Shown here: positions 51,116-61,111 of the stretch, piece after piece
Layout of the letters: every line of letters starts with the position of its first letter
How positions within the stretch are numbered: position 1 is the stretch's first letter
DNA from: an uncultured Oscillospiraceae bacterium
GTDB lineage: Bacteria > Bacillota > Clostridia > Oscillospirales > Oscillospiraceae
Reading direction: 5' to 3'
Length of the DNA stretch: 64,000 nucleotides
NCBI GenBank assembly: GCA_949494735.1
Contig: CATABD010000001.1
Coordinates: forward strand, 41,533 to 105,532
Notes under the pieces: generated by a model
The model's input: the letters and a program-made list of their open reading frames with translations, nothing else
The model's database searches: none
What the model was told of the DNA's origin: nothing
Program-made: the position numbers and the translations under genes

Positions 51116-52066
51116 TTGGAACACGCATATCTGGGCGTCGACGTGGGGTCCATCTCCACCAAGGGCGTCATCATCGACAAGAAGAACCATATTCTGGCCA
51201 GCCGGTATATCTGGACCCAGGGGGACCCCATCGGGGCGGTAAAGGAACTGGTGCGGCTGCTGGAAGAACAGTTCGACAAGGAGAAGTACAAAATCGTGGC
51301 CACCGGCACCACCGGCTCCGCCCGCAAGCTGGTGGGCGCCGTCCTGGGGGCTACCATGGTGAAGAACGAGATCACCGCCCACGCCGTGGGCACCACCACC
51401 TTCTACCCCGACGTGCGCACCATTTTGGAGATCGGCGGCCAGGACTCCAAGATCATCCTGGTGGAAAACGGCGTGGCGGTGGATTACGCCATGAACACCC
51501 TGTGCGCCGCGGGCACCGGGGCTTTCCTGTCCAGCCAGGCCAAGCGGCTGGGCATCGAGGTGGAGGAGATCGGCGAGTACGCCCTTCGCTCCACCCACCC
51601 CACCCCCATCGCCGCCCGGTGCACCGTGTTCGCCGAGTCCGACCTGGTGCACAAAATCCAGATGGGCCACCCCCGGGAGGACATCATCGCGGGGGTTTGC
51701 AACGCGGTGGCGGCCAACTACCTCAACAACGTGGGAAAGGGCAAGAAGATTGTCTCCCCGGTGGTGTTCCAGGGCGGCGTGAGCAAGAACAAGGGTGTGG
51801 TGGCCGCCTTTGAGCGCACCCTGAACTGCCCGGTGATTGTGGACCCCAACGGCCACCTGATGGGCGCCCTGGGGGTTGCCATCCTGGCCCGGCGCGGCAG
51901 CGGGCGGCGGGAGTTCGACTTCGCCGTGGAGGACATGGACTTCCGCACCCGGGAGGCCGGCTGCGGCGGCTGCTCCAACAACTGTGAGATCATCTGCGTC
52001 TACCGGGGCAATGAGCTCATCGACTCCTGGGGCAACCGCTGCGAGCGGGGAGCGCGGGTGCGCTGA
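51116..52066 (+). CDS. HgdC/BadF-type ATP-dependent activase (COG1924)
   Basis: 316 residues; the start seems to be TTG 51116 two bases after the previous stop. An ASKHA ATPase: LGVDVGSISTKGVIIDKK (phosphate 1), GTTGSARK, EIGGQDSKII, CAAGTGAFLSSQ with the Cys that co-ordinates the bridging [4Fe-4S] cluster, and GGVSKNKGVVAAFE. In the known relatives this archerase drives one-electron transfer into a dehydratase or reductase using ATP. The carboxyl CGGCSNNCEIIC motif adds four Cys, as in the longer relatives. Ends just before a terminator. Confidence 0.88.
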   Translation: MEHAYLGVDVGSISTKGVIIDKKNHILASRYIWTQGDPIGAVKELVRLLEEQFDKEKYKIVATGTTGSARKLVGAVLGATMVKNEITAHAVGTTTFYPDVRTILEIGGQDSKIILVENGVAVDYAMNTLCAAGTGAFLSSQAKRLGIEVEEIGEYALRSTHPTPIAARCTVFAESDLVHKIQMGHPREDIIAGVCNAVAANYLNNVGKGKKIVSPVVFQGGVSKNKGVVAAFERTLNCPVIVDPNGHLMGALGVAILARRGSGRREFDFAVEDMDFRTREAGCGGCSNNCEIICVYRGNELIDSWGNRCERGARVR

Positions 52067-52122
52067 GGCAAAAAAAGCGGGCCGGATGCGGTTTCCTCCG
52101 GCCCGGTGCTTTTCTTCATAGG

Positions 52123-52155
52123 AAAGCGCCGCTTCCCAGGGAAGCGGCGCTTTTT
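52123..52155 (+). terminator. Terminator of the activase gene cluster
   Basis: Fourteen-base stem (52123-52136 with 52140-52153) and CAG loop followed by TT. Its A-rich other side makes it able to serve the converging gene at 52183 too. Confidence 0.85.
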
Positions 52156-52182
52156 GCAGGTTTTTACCGGGCCTGGGCCCCT

Positions 52183-52950
52183 TCACATCATCTTCACCGT
52201 GAAGTATACCGCCTGGGCGAACAGCCACCCGGCCAGCACGTACAGCAGGTACTGCCCGGCGGACACCCCCAGGACGAGGGCCAGCACCATCACCACGGCG
52301 GTCACGGCGCAGGTGAGCCAGGTCATAAAGTAGTTGGACTCGGGGGGGAGTACCCGGACGCGGCCCAGCGTACCGTCGTTCCTGCGCAGCAGGAATGACA
52401 GCGCCGCCGCCAGGGCCAGCACCACCAGCCCGCCCACGATACACGCGGTGATGAGCCTGGGGTGGTTCATATAGTACTGCCTATGGAGCCACACCGCCAG
52501 CAGCCCGCCGCAGGTAAGGGCGGCATTGTAAAAGAAGGGGCGCTGGTAGAGGAACAAGATGATGATAAGCACCGCGCCGCCGGCGGGGAACAGCATGAGG
52601 ATGCGCACGCCGTCGGGGTAGATGAAGCGGCACACCAGGGACACCACCCAAAGCACCCCCCCGACCGCGGCCAGGGCGGCGGGCAGCGCCACAGGCTTCC
52701 CGCTGCGGGCGAAAAGCGCCGCCCAGACGGCGCAGCCGGCGAGGATCACCAGCCCGGCGATGTTGAAAATCTTGAAAAAGTCCAGCAGCCCCTTGGCCGC
52801 CACCGCGCCAAACGCCATGTCCACATATGCCTTTTGCAGCAGAAGCAGCAGCAGCTCCAGCACCACCGCGCCCGCAAGCCAGAGGAGCATCCGGTTAAAG
52901 ACCTTGTCGTCCTCATTCTGGCGGCGCGCACGCTTTCCCTTGTCGAACAT
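52183..52950 (-). CDS. Polytopic membrane protein of unknown function
   Basis: 255 residues from ATG 52950 (MFDKGKRARRQNEDDKVFNR), chosen because AAGGA lies nine bases upstream. A basic cytoplasmic start is followed by about seven hydrophobic helices, with an Arg-rich loop (LLRRNDGTLGRVRVLPPESN) before the last two. I recognise no family. It stands alone between the activase terminator and cdd on the opposite strand. Confidence 0.65.
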   Translation of the reverse strand: MFDKGKRARRQNEDDKVFNRMLLWLAGAVVLELLLLLLQKAYVDMAFGAVAAKGLLDFFKIFNIAGLVILAGCAVWAALFARSGKPVALPAALAAVGGVLWVVSLVCRFIYPDGVRILMLFPAGGAVLIIILFLYQRPFFYNAALTCGGLLAVWLHRQYYMNHPRLITACIVGGLVVLALAAALSFLLRRNDGTLGRVRVLPPESNYFMTWLTCAVTAVVMVLALVLGVSAGQYLLYVLAGWLFAQAVYFTVKMM

Positions 52951-53213
52951 TGTCATCCGTCCTTTATCTTTGATGGCCTGCGGGAACGGCCTCTCCACAC
53001 GGCCTGCTTTTGCATTTTAACCGGCCTGGGGCACCCCCCGGCATTGAACGCAGTATAGTATACCAGAAACTTCCCCGCATTGCAACAACAAAAATCGCCC
53101 CGCAGCCCACTTTCCCCCTTCCGCAGGAGGAAAAAAGCTGGTATACTATAGAATCCAGGGGCCGGGCGGCCCCCCGCCTGCCAATAGGCGCAATTTGGAA
53201 AGGAGTTTTTAAT

Positions 53214-53606
53214 ATGACCGATCAAGCCTTGGTAGACCTGGCCTTTTCCATGCTGGAGCGCTCCTACGTGCCCTACTCCCACTTCCCCGTGGGGGCGGCC
53301 CTGTTGTGCGCCGACGGCTCGGTGTTCACCGGCTGCAACATCGAAAACGCCGCCTACGGCCCCACCCTGTGCGCCGAGCGCGCCGCCGTGGCCAAGGCCG
53401 TCAGCGAGGGGCGCCGGGAATTCGCCGCCATCGCCATCGCGGGGAAGGGTGCGGACTACTGCTGGCCCTGCGGGGTGTGCCGCCAGGTGCTGTATGAGTT
53501 TGCGCCGGAGCTGACGGTGCTGGTGGCCCGGGGGGACGGGGCCTTCGTGAAGTTCCCCCTGAAGGAGCTTCTCCCCCACGGCTTCGGCCCCAGCTCGCTC
53601 AACTGA
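53214..53606 (+). CDS. cdd: Cytidine deaminase
   Basis: 130 residues from ATG 53214, with AAAGGAG seven bases upstream. It deaminates cytidine and deoxycytidine to uridine for pyrimidine salvage. Zinc and catalytic residues: TLCAERAAV with Cys53 and Glu55, and PCGVCRQ with Cys86 and Cys89. Length and the NIENAAYGP substrate loop match the homotetrameric bacterial class. The rest of the upstream gap (52951-53213) has no other clear gene. Confidence 0.96.
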   Translation: MTDQALVDLAFSMLERSYVPYSHFPVGAALLCADGSVFTGCNIENAAYGPTLCAERAAVAKAVSEGRREFAAIAIAGKGADYCWPCGVCRQVLYEFAPELTVLVARGDGAFVKFPLKELLPHGFGPSSLN

Positions 53607-53610
53607 AACC

Positions 53611-53646
53611 AGAAGGGCCTCTGCCGGCGCAGGGGCCCTCTGTTTT
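53611..53646 (+). terminator. Terminator of cdd
   Basis: Stem of about 12 pairs (53612-53624 with 53629-53641), loop CGGC, then TGTTTT. Confidence 0.8.
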
Positions 53647-53710
53647 GCCTGAAAAAAGCGCTGGTTCAATATGCCTGGGGCATCCTGCCGGTTTAATCAG
53701 CCCTTCCTTA
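53647..53710. repeat. Short non-coding element related to the 55570-55895 repeat
   Basis: The right end GGTTTAATCAGCCCTTCCTTAA is close to the inner right end of the larger element (ATTTAATCAGTCCTTCCTTAA, 55777-55797), and the left part AAAGCGCTGGTTCAATATGCC resembles its inner left end. The centre is replaced by a short hairpin. It abuts the stop codon of the gene at 53708. Probably a deleted copy of the same palindromic element. Confidence 0.55.
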
Positions 53711-54136
53711 AAGGAACCGCTTCATTTCCTCAATGTTGGCCTGCTCGGTTTTGAGCAGCCTGTCCGCCAGGCGGCGGATGCCCTCGTCCCGCAAATCGCA
53801 CTCCCGGATGGTGCGCAGGCTCTTGGTCACCCCCATGGTGGAGCCCTGGATCACCATCTCGGCGATGTTGGCCGGGGAGCGGTCCGCCATGGCTTTCACC
53901 GTGCTCATCACCTCGGAGGAGGCCTTGGTCACCGGGCCCAGCCCCTTGGGGGGCTCCCCCCGGGCGTGGAGCAGGGACCCGGCGGCGTTTTGCAGCTTTT
54001 CATACTCGGCCAGCTGGCTGTTCAGGGCGGACACCAGCTTTGGCTCCCCGGCGTATTTCAGCACCGACCGGATGCCCTCCTGTCCCATTTCGGCGGTCTG
54101 GTAGATGTGGTTGAGCAGTTGGTTTTCGCTGAGCAT
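53708..54136 (-). CDS. Helical ferritin-like protein of unknown function
   Basis: 142 residues from ATG 54136 (MLSENQLLNHIYQTAEMGQE), with GAGGT seven bases upstream; the longer frame has no support. Almost wholly helical, with four amphipathic segments: QTAEMGQEGIRSVLKYAGEP, SALNSQLAEYEKLQNAAGSL, NIAEMVIQGSTMGVTKSLRT and LADRLLKTEQANIEEMKRFL. Glu residues at regular spacing suggest a ferritin-like or DUF2383-type four-helix bundle, but metal ligands are not certain. No signal peptide. Confidence 0.6.
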   Translation of the reverse strand: MLSENQLLNHIYQTAEMGQEGIRSVLKYAGEPKLVSALNSQLAEYEKLQNAAGSLLHARGEPPKGLGPVTKASSEVMSTVKAMADRSPANIAEMVIQGSTMGVTKSLRTIRECDLRDEGIRRLADRLLKTEQANIEEMKRFL

Positions 54137-54198
54137 TGTCATCACCTCAGCGCTAGTATGCCCGAAACGCCGGGAGAAAACCCCGCCGCGCGGACAGC

Positions 54199-54225
54199 AA
54201 AGCCTTCCCACCGGGGGAAGGCTTT
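54199..54225 (-). terminator. Hairpin after the antiporter gene
   Basis: Eleven-base stem AAAGCCTTCCC / GGGAAGGCTTT (54199-54209 with 54215-54225) just after the stop at 54236. It lacks a clear T-run on the minus strand. Confidence 0.5.
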
Positions 54226-54235
54226 GGAAGGGCCT

Positions 54236-55525
54236 CTATTTGTCCAGCTGTACCGGGGCCTTGGGCTCGTTCTTTTTCCGGGCGCTGGTCCGTCCCGCCT
54301 CGTGGATCTCCCCGGCGGCCACCAGGGAGCGTTTGGTCAGCGCCGGGCCCACCAGCTCGTACACCAGCACGGAGAACAGCACCACGCTGCGCACCACCGC
54401 GCCGTCGGCCAGCTGCTGGGCGGTGAGGGCCATGCCCAGCGCCACCCCCGCCTGGGGCAGGAGGGTGACGCCCAGATGCTTTTTGATGCTGTCGCTGCAC
54501 CCGGTGAGGGCGCAGCTCCCATAGGCCCCAAGGTACTTGCCCAGGGAGCGGAACACGATATATACCAGCCCGATGAGCAGCACCATGGGGTTGGACAAAA
54601 TTTTCAAATTCAGTTCCGCGCCGCTCAACACAAAGAACAGCACAAACAGCGGGGCGGTCCAGCCGTCCACGCGGCTCATCAGCTCCTCGGAGAAGTCGCA
54701 GATGTTGCAGAAGATGGTGCCGGTCATCATGCACACCAGCAGCAGGCTGAAGCCGAAGTGGATGCCGCCCAGCTCGAACTCCACCATGGACAGCCCCACG
54801 GTGAGCAGCACGAAGCCGATGGAGATGGACAGGCGCTTGCTGCGGGAGTGGAAAAACTTCTCCACCCAGAACAGCACCCCGCCCGCCACCGCCCCCAGGG
54901 CCAGGGACAGCACGATCTCGATCACCGGCTCCACCAGCACGGTGACCAGGCTGATGGAGCCGCTCTCCAGTGCCGTGGCCACCCCGAAGGAGGCGGAAAA
55001 CAGCACCAGCCCCACCGCGTCGTCGATGGCTACCACCAGCAGCAGCAGCCGGGTGAGCGGGCCGTCCGCCTTGTACTGCCGCACCACCATCAGCGTGGCG
55101 GCGGGGGCGGTGGCGGCGGCGATGGCGCCCAGGGTAATGGCGGAGGAGATGGAGATCAGCTCCGGGTTGATGAAGTGCAGGGCCACCAGGGCCGCGTCCA
55201 CCAAAGCGGTGGTGGCCACCGCCTGGAGAATGCCCACGGCAATGGCTTGCCTGCCCATGTGCTTGAGTTGCTCCAGCCGGAACTCATTGCCGATGGTGAA
55301 AGCGATAAAGCCAAGCGCCACCTGGGAGATAATATCCAGATGGGCCACCGCCTCGGAGCTGGTAAAGCCCAGGGAGGTGAGGTGCAGCGCCCCCAGGCAA
55401 TAGGGGCCCAGCAGCAGCCCGGTCACCAGGTAGGCGGTGACGGCGGGGAGGTTGAGCAGCTTGGCCACACGGGACATCAGCAGCCCGCCCACCAGGGAAA
55501 AGGACAGTTGGATCAGAATTTCCAT
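54236..55525 (-). CDS. Cation:proton antiporter, CPA2 family
   Basis: 429 residues from ATG 55525 (MEILIQLSFSLVGGLLMSRV), with GAGGTG six bases upstream. About 12-13 hydrophobic helices. The Na_H_Exchanger family pattern is visible: LNLPAVTAYLVTGLLLGPYC, GFIAFTIGNEFRL, and the ion-binding pair in LLLLVVAIDDAVGLVLFSAS. It exchanges Na+ or K+ for protons across the cell membrane. No KTN/TrkA regulatory domain is attached; the carboxyl tail after the last helix is basic and only about 35 residues. A relation to the adjacent helical protein (gap 99 bases, same strand) is possible. Confidence 0.88.
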   Translation of the reverse strand: MEILIQLSFSLVGGLLMSRVAKLLNLPAVTAYLVTGLLLGPYCLGALHLTSLGFTSSEAVAHLDIISQVALGFIAFTIGNEFRLEQLKHMGRQAIAVGILQAVATTALVDAALVALHFINPELISISSAITLGAIAAATAPAATLMVVRQYKADGPLTRLLLLVVAIDDAVGLVLFSASFGVATALESGSISLVTVLVEPVIEIVLSLALGAVAGGVLFWVEKFFHSRSKRLSISIGFVLLTVGLSMVEFELGGIHFGFSLLLVCMMTGTIFCNICDFSEELMSRVDGWTAPLFVLFFVLSGAELNLKILSNPMVLLIGLVYIVFRSLGKYLGAYGSCALTGCSDSIKKHLGVTLLPQAGVALGMALTAQQLADGAVVRSVVLFSVLVYELVGPALTKRSLVAAGEIHEAGRTSARKKNEPKAPVQLDK

Positions 55526-55569
55526 GAGAGACACCTCGGTTTTCATAGAGAAACGGGCCCACGTCTCTT

Positions 55570-55895
55570 AGAACCTGTATTCACAGCCTCAAACGCCGTC
55601 CGGGCGGGTCCTTACCCGCCACACTGCGTTTAAGGAAACGCTGATTAAATACGCCTGCGGCGCTTTGCAGATATTTTGCACCAGAATTTTGTTGCAATTT
55701 CTTGAAATAAACACAATTATTCCTGCGAAATTGCGCCGCATTCTGGCGCAAAATCTCTCGCAAATCGCTCTTGTCGATTTAATCAGTCCTTCCTTAATTT
55801 TCTTGAGATACACAAAGTATTCCAGCGGAAATTCGCCTTGACTGGTGGGGAAAGCCCTCGCCCACCCGACATCTTCGGCTGTGAATACAGGTTCT
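55570..55895. mobile_element. MITE-like non-autonomous element with nested inverted repeats
   Basis: Perfect 19-base terminal inverted repeats AGAACCTGTATTCACAGCC (55570-55588) and its complement (55877-55895) bound a 326-base AT-rich, non-coding segment. A second, inner pair (about 55630-55652 beginning TTAAGGAAACGCTGATTAAA, and 55775-55797 ending TTTAATCAGTCCTTCCTTAA) lies inside. A target duplication is not clear (flanks CTT and TTA). No transposase is present. It lies 45 bases upstream of the antiporter start, where it could influence expression. Short open frames within have no coding character. Confidence 0.75.
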
Positions 55896-56190
55896 TTAGT
55901 CAGCGCGCTTTTTCAGCTGCACCGACTATCCCGACAGGCCCGCACATCTTTTGAGCGGTACAAATCATAGCACCTCACATGAAAAATCGCAAGGAACAAA
56001 ACAACGAAAATCCGTCCTTTTCCCCGCCCGGTTTTGGAGGGGTATACCGAGCGCGGGGCGTTTGAAAGCCTGTATCTTAAGCGAATCTAAATATTTTTCA
56101 AAGAAAACCGCCTTGTCCCTATTCTGCTGCTATGGTATAATAATATGCTCAATTTTTAGGCCGCCATCGAAAATTTGTCCAACTACAGGG

Positions 56191-56219
56191 TTGACATATT
56201 AAAACCGATGTTCTATTAT
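56191..56219 (+). promoter_or_regulatory. uvrB promoter with a LexA-like operator in the spacer
   Basis: TTGACA (56191-56196), 17-base spacer, TATTAT (56214-56219). The spacer contains AAACCGATGTTC (56202-56213), seven of eight fixed positions of the Gram-positive LexA box GAAC-N4-GTTC. uvrB is a classical SOS gene in Firmicutes. The rest of 55896-56190 shows no gene. Confidence 0.7.
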
Positions 56220-56278
56220 AAAGCTGTTCATCATAAAAGGCCGCCCTATCATCACACAAGGTCACGGGGGGATCACTT

Positions 56279-58249
<1,971 letters not shown>

Positions 58250-58468
58250 CCGCCTCCTGGGGCCCCGCCTTGGGCGGGGCGGCGCAAGCGCCGCAAATTC
58301 GGAGCGAAGCGGAGAATTTTGCAGGGCGGATTCATTCCGCCCTGCGGGGAATCAAACCGGGGCCCCCGCGCGGCTTGCCCCGTGGGGCGCGGCCAAGACG
58401 CTGGAGTTCGAGGTTGCCGCCGCTTTGCGGGACCAGATCATCAAACTGAGAGGGGAAGCGTAACCGCC

Positions 58469-58882
58469 ATGTGGGTACTGTTCGCAATTTTGTCCGCGGT
58501 GTTCGCGGCGCTGACATCTATCCTGGCCAAAATCGGCATTGAGAATGTAGACTCCACCCTGGCCACCGCCATCCGTACCGCAGTAGTGCTGGTGATGGCC
58601 TGGGGCATGGTGCTGCTGACCGGGAAAGCCGGGGGCATCTCACATATCGCCGGCCGGAGCTGGCTGTTCCTGGCCCTGTCCGGCCTTGCCACCGGGGCTT
58701 CCTGGCTGTGCTATTATTACGCCCTCCAGCAGGGCCCCGCCAGCAAGGTCATCCCCATCGACAAGCTCAGCGTGGTCATCTCGCTGGTGCTGGCCTTCGC
58801 GGTGCTCCACGAAAAGGTGGACGCAAAGGCCATTGCCGGCGGCGCGCTCATCACTGTGGGCACGCTGGTGATGGTGCTGTAA
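58469..58882 (+). CDS. EamA/DMT-type small membrane transporter
   Basis: 137 residues from ATG 58469. Four or five hydrophobic helices: WVLFAILSAVFAALTSILAK at the start, AIRTAVVLVMAWGMVLLTGK, LFLALSGLATGASWLCYYYA and VVISLVLAFAVLHEK. This is half the size of a normal EamA transporter, as in the four-helix EamA/SMR-like proteins that must dimerise. The substrate is unknown. The ribosome binding site (AGGGG) lies in the duplicated uvrB tail about 13 bases upstream, so the duplication preserves its expression signals. Confidence 0.8.
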   Translation: MWVLFAILSAVFAALTSILAKIGIENVDSTLATAIRTAVVLVMAWGMVLLTGKAGGISHIAGRSWLFLALSGLATGASWLCYYYALQQGPASKVIPIDKLSVVISLVLAFAVLHEKVDAKAIAGGALITVGTLVMVL

Positions 58883-58892
58883 GGAGTGCGGC

Positions 58893-59384
58893 ATGGCAAA
58901 ACAGAAGGACGAAAAAACCAACGTCATGCGCGTATTGGACCAGAAAAAGGTCCCCTACACCCCCCACGCCTACCCCGTGGGGGATACCGCCCCCGACGGC
59001 GTGACGGTGGCCCGGCTGCTGGGCCAAAATCCGGCGGCGGTGTTCAAAACCCTGGTAGCCAAGGGGGCGTCCGGGGGGTGTTACGTGTTCGGCATCCCCG
59101 TGGAGGCCACCCTGGATTTGAAAAAGGCCGCAAAGGCGGCGGGGGAAAAGTCGGTGGCCATGCTGCCCGCGCGGGAGCTGCTGCCCCTGACGGGCTACGT
59201 CCACGGGGGCTGTTCCCCGGTGGGGATGAAAAAGCGCTTCCCCACCCTGTTCCACGAGAGCTGCCTGGAACTGGAGACCATGTGCGTGTCCGCCGGGAAG
59301 GTGGGATATCAGGTGGAGCTGAACCCGGCAGAGTTGATCGCCCTGGCGGGCGCAGCCACGGCGGATCTGATTGCGGAGGGATGA
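58893..59384 (+). CDS. ybaK: Cys-tRNA(Pro)/Cys-tRNA(Cys) deacylase YbaK-type
   Basis: 163 residues. YbaK/EbsC motifs: MRVLDQKKVPYTPHAYPVGD at the start, FKTLVAKG with the conserved catalytic Lys, and LPLTGYVHGGCSPVGMKKRF. Such proteins hydrolyse Cys-tRNA(Pro) formed by error of ProRS. Good AAGGAG site before ATG 58893. The next gene starts three bases after its stop. Other YbaK-fold editing factors (ProX) are shorter-motif alternatives. Confidence 0.9.
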   Translation: MAKQKDEKTNVMRVLDQKKVPYTPHAYPVGDTAPDGVTVARLLGQNPAAVFKTLVAKGASGGCYVFGIPVEATLDLKKAAKAAGEKSVAMLPARELLPLTGYVHGGCSPVGMKKRFPTLFHESCLELETMCVSAGKVGYQVELNPAELIALAGAATADLIAEG

Positions 59385-59387
59385 GAG

Positions 59388-60320
59388 ATGACGGAGCAGT
59401 CTAAAAAAGTCCTGGACGGGATGCAGGTGCGCAAGTCCAAAAAAGAGAAGGAAGCCTTCCGTTCCTGGCTTTGCGGCGAGCTGGAAGCGGCGGGGTACGC
59501 CCCCACCATAGAGAAGGGCTTTGCCGCCCAAAATGTGGTGGTGGGCGGCCCGGAGGGCGCCAAGGTGCTGCTCACCGCCCACTATGACACCCAGGCCGTG
59601 CTGCCCGTCCCCAACTTCATCACCCCCCGCAACCCGGTTTTCTTTGTTCTCTACCAGGTGCTCATCGTCCTCCCCCTGTTCCTGGTAGTGGGGCTGACCA
59701 GCGGCCTCATCCTCGCCTTCGCCCCGGAGGCGGTGGCCTGGTGGCTGGGCCCCCTGTCCTCCATCGCCATCTGCGGCTTTTTCATGTGGTGGCTGATAGA
59801 CGGCAAGGCCAACAAGCACACCGCCAACGACAACACCAGCGGCGTGCTCACCCTCATCGAAACTGCCCTGGCCCTCCCCCCCGAGCAGCGGGGGCGGGTG
59901 TGCTTCGTGTTCTTCGACAACGAGGAAAAGGGGATGTTCGGCTCCGCCGCCTTTGCCAAGCGGCACAAAAGCGTAAAGAAAAACACCCCCGTGCTCAACT
60001 TCGACTGCGTGGGGGACGGGGACTCCATCCAGTTCTTCCCCCGGCGCAGGCTGAAAAAGGACGGGGACGCCATGGCGCGTATGGAGGCCGCCTTCCTCCC
60101 CAGCCGCGGCAAGGACGTGCAGATGGTGCGGGGCTTCGGCTTCTATCCCTCGGACAACGCCAATTTCAAGAAGGGCGCGGGGGTGTGCGCGCTGAAGCGC
60201 AAGCCCGTCGTCGGCTACTACATGGACCGCATCCACACCAGCAAGGATACGTCCCTGGACGAGGCCAACATCGCCCTGCTCCGGGACGGGGCCCTGCGGT
60301 ATATCGCCGCCCTGGGCTGA
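59388..60320 (+). CDS. M28-family metallopeptidase with membrane helices inserted in the catalytic domain
   Basis: 310 residues. Zinc ligands in M28 order: TAHYDT (His65, Asp67), NDNTSGV (Asp148), FDNEEKGMFGS (Glu179/Glu180), DCVGDGD and a carboxyl HTSKD. Between the first and second ligand there are two or three hydrophobic stretches (about residues 83-111 and 120-136), so the peptidase seems anchored through an internal hairpin. No signal peptide. It has the aminopeptidase-type ligand set, but the substrate is unknown. Three bases after the ybaK stop and one base before the next start, suggesting an operon. Confidence 0.82.
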   Translation: MTEQSKKVLDGMQVRKSKKEKEAFRSWLCGELEAAGYAPTIEKGFAAQNVVVGGPEGAKVLLTAHYDTQAVLPVPNFITPRNPVFFVLYQVLIVLPLFLVVGLTSGLILAFAPEAVAWWLGPLSSIAICGFFMWWLIDGKANKHTANDNTSGVLTLIETALALPPEQRGRVCFVFFDNEEKGMFGSAAFAKRHKSVKKNTPVLNFDCVGDGDSIQFFPRRRLKKDGDAMARMEAAFLPSRGKDVQMVRGFGFYPSDNANFKKGAGVCALKRKPVVGYYMDRIHTSKDTSLDEANIALLRDGALRYIAALG

Positions 60321-60321
60321 T

Positions 60322-61098
60322 ATGGCCAGCTGGAATCCCTGGCACGGCTGCCACAAGGCCTCCCCCGGCTGCGCCAACTGCTACGTCTACCGGGGGGATC
60401 AGCGCCGGGGGCTGGACGCCTCGAAGGTATACCGCACCAAATCCTACGACCTGCCCCTGCGCCAGAAGCGGAACGGGGACTGGACAATCCCGCCCGGCGA
60501 CATGGTGTGGACCTGCTTCTCGTCGGATTTCCTGCTGGAGGACGCGGACGAGTGGCGGCCCTGGGCCTGGGCCATGATGAAGGTGCGCACCGACCTCAAT
60601 TTCTTCTTTATCACCAAGCGCATCCACCGCCTGGCGGACCATCTCCCCCCGGACTGGGGGGACGGCTATGACAACGTGGCCATCTGCTCCACGGCGGAGG
60701 ACCAGCAGCGGGCCGGTTTCCGCCTGCCCATCCTGAAGGCCGCCCCGGTCAAGCACAAGTCCATCACCTGCGAGCCCCTCTTGGGCCCCGTTGACCTGAC
60801 CCCCTGGCTGGGCGGGGACATCACCCAGGTGGTGGCGGGGGGCGAATCCGGGCCGGACGCGCGGCCCTGCCGGTACGAGTGGGTTCTGGACCTGCGCCGC
60901 CAGTGCGTGGAGGCCGGGGTGCCCTTCCTGTTCAAGCAGACCGGGGCCAGGCTCATCAAGGACGGGAAGCTCTACCAGATCCCCCGCAGGCTCCAGCACA
61001 TCCAGGCCCGGAGGGCCGGCATCAACTACCGCTGCCAGACCTTCCGCCCCAAGCACGACGGGCGGGAGTGGTCGGTATCACACGGAGAAGTCTTTTGA
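60322..61098 (+). CDS. DUF5131 (phage Gp37/Gp68-like) family protein
   Basis: 258 residues. The opening WNPWHGCHKASPGCANCYVY has three Cys (10, 17, 20) in a radical-SAM-like loop; FFFITKRIHRLADHLPPDWG, ICSTAEDQQRAGFRLPIL and VVAGGESGPDARPCRYEW follow, as in DUF5131 proteins. The family was named from phage proteins but is common in bacterial chromosomes. Its reaction is not known; the cysteine loop suggests an iron-sulphur cluster. It starts one base after the peptidase stop. Confidence 0.85.
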   Translation: MASWNPWHGCHKASPGCANCYVYRGDQRRGLDASKVYRTKSYDLPLRQKRNGDWTIPPGDMVWTCFSSDFLLEDADEWRPWAWAMMKVRTDLNFFFITKRIHRLADHLPPDWGDGYDNVAICSTAEDQQRAGFRLPILKAAPVKHKSITCEPLLGPVDLTPWLGGDITQVVAGGESGPDARPCRYEWVLDLRRQCVEAGVPFLFKQTGARLIKDGKLYQIPRRLQHIQARRAGINYRCQTFRPKHDGREWSVSHGEVF

Positions 61099-61111
61099 GG
61101 AGGAAAAGGGC

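Noticed and set aside
55589-55813. Short open frames inside the 55570-55895 element
   Set aside because: No ribosome binding site, no family resemblance; the segment is a palindromic non-coding element.
58319-58468. An upstream start for the EamA-type gene that would include the repeat region
   Set aside because: The extension is translated hairpin and uvrB-tail sequence in another frame; the ATG at 58469 begins directly with a membrane helix.
60322-61098. Prophage remnant suggested by the phage-named Gp37/Gp68 family
   Set aside because: The family is widespread in chromosomes and the neighbours are housekeeping genes; no integrase, capsid or tail genes are near.
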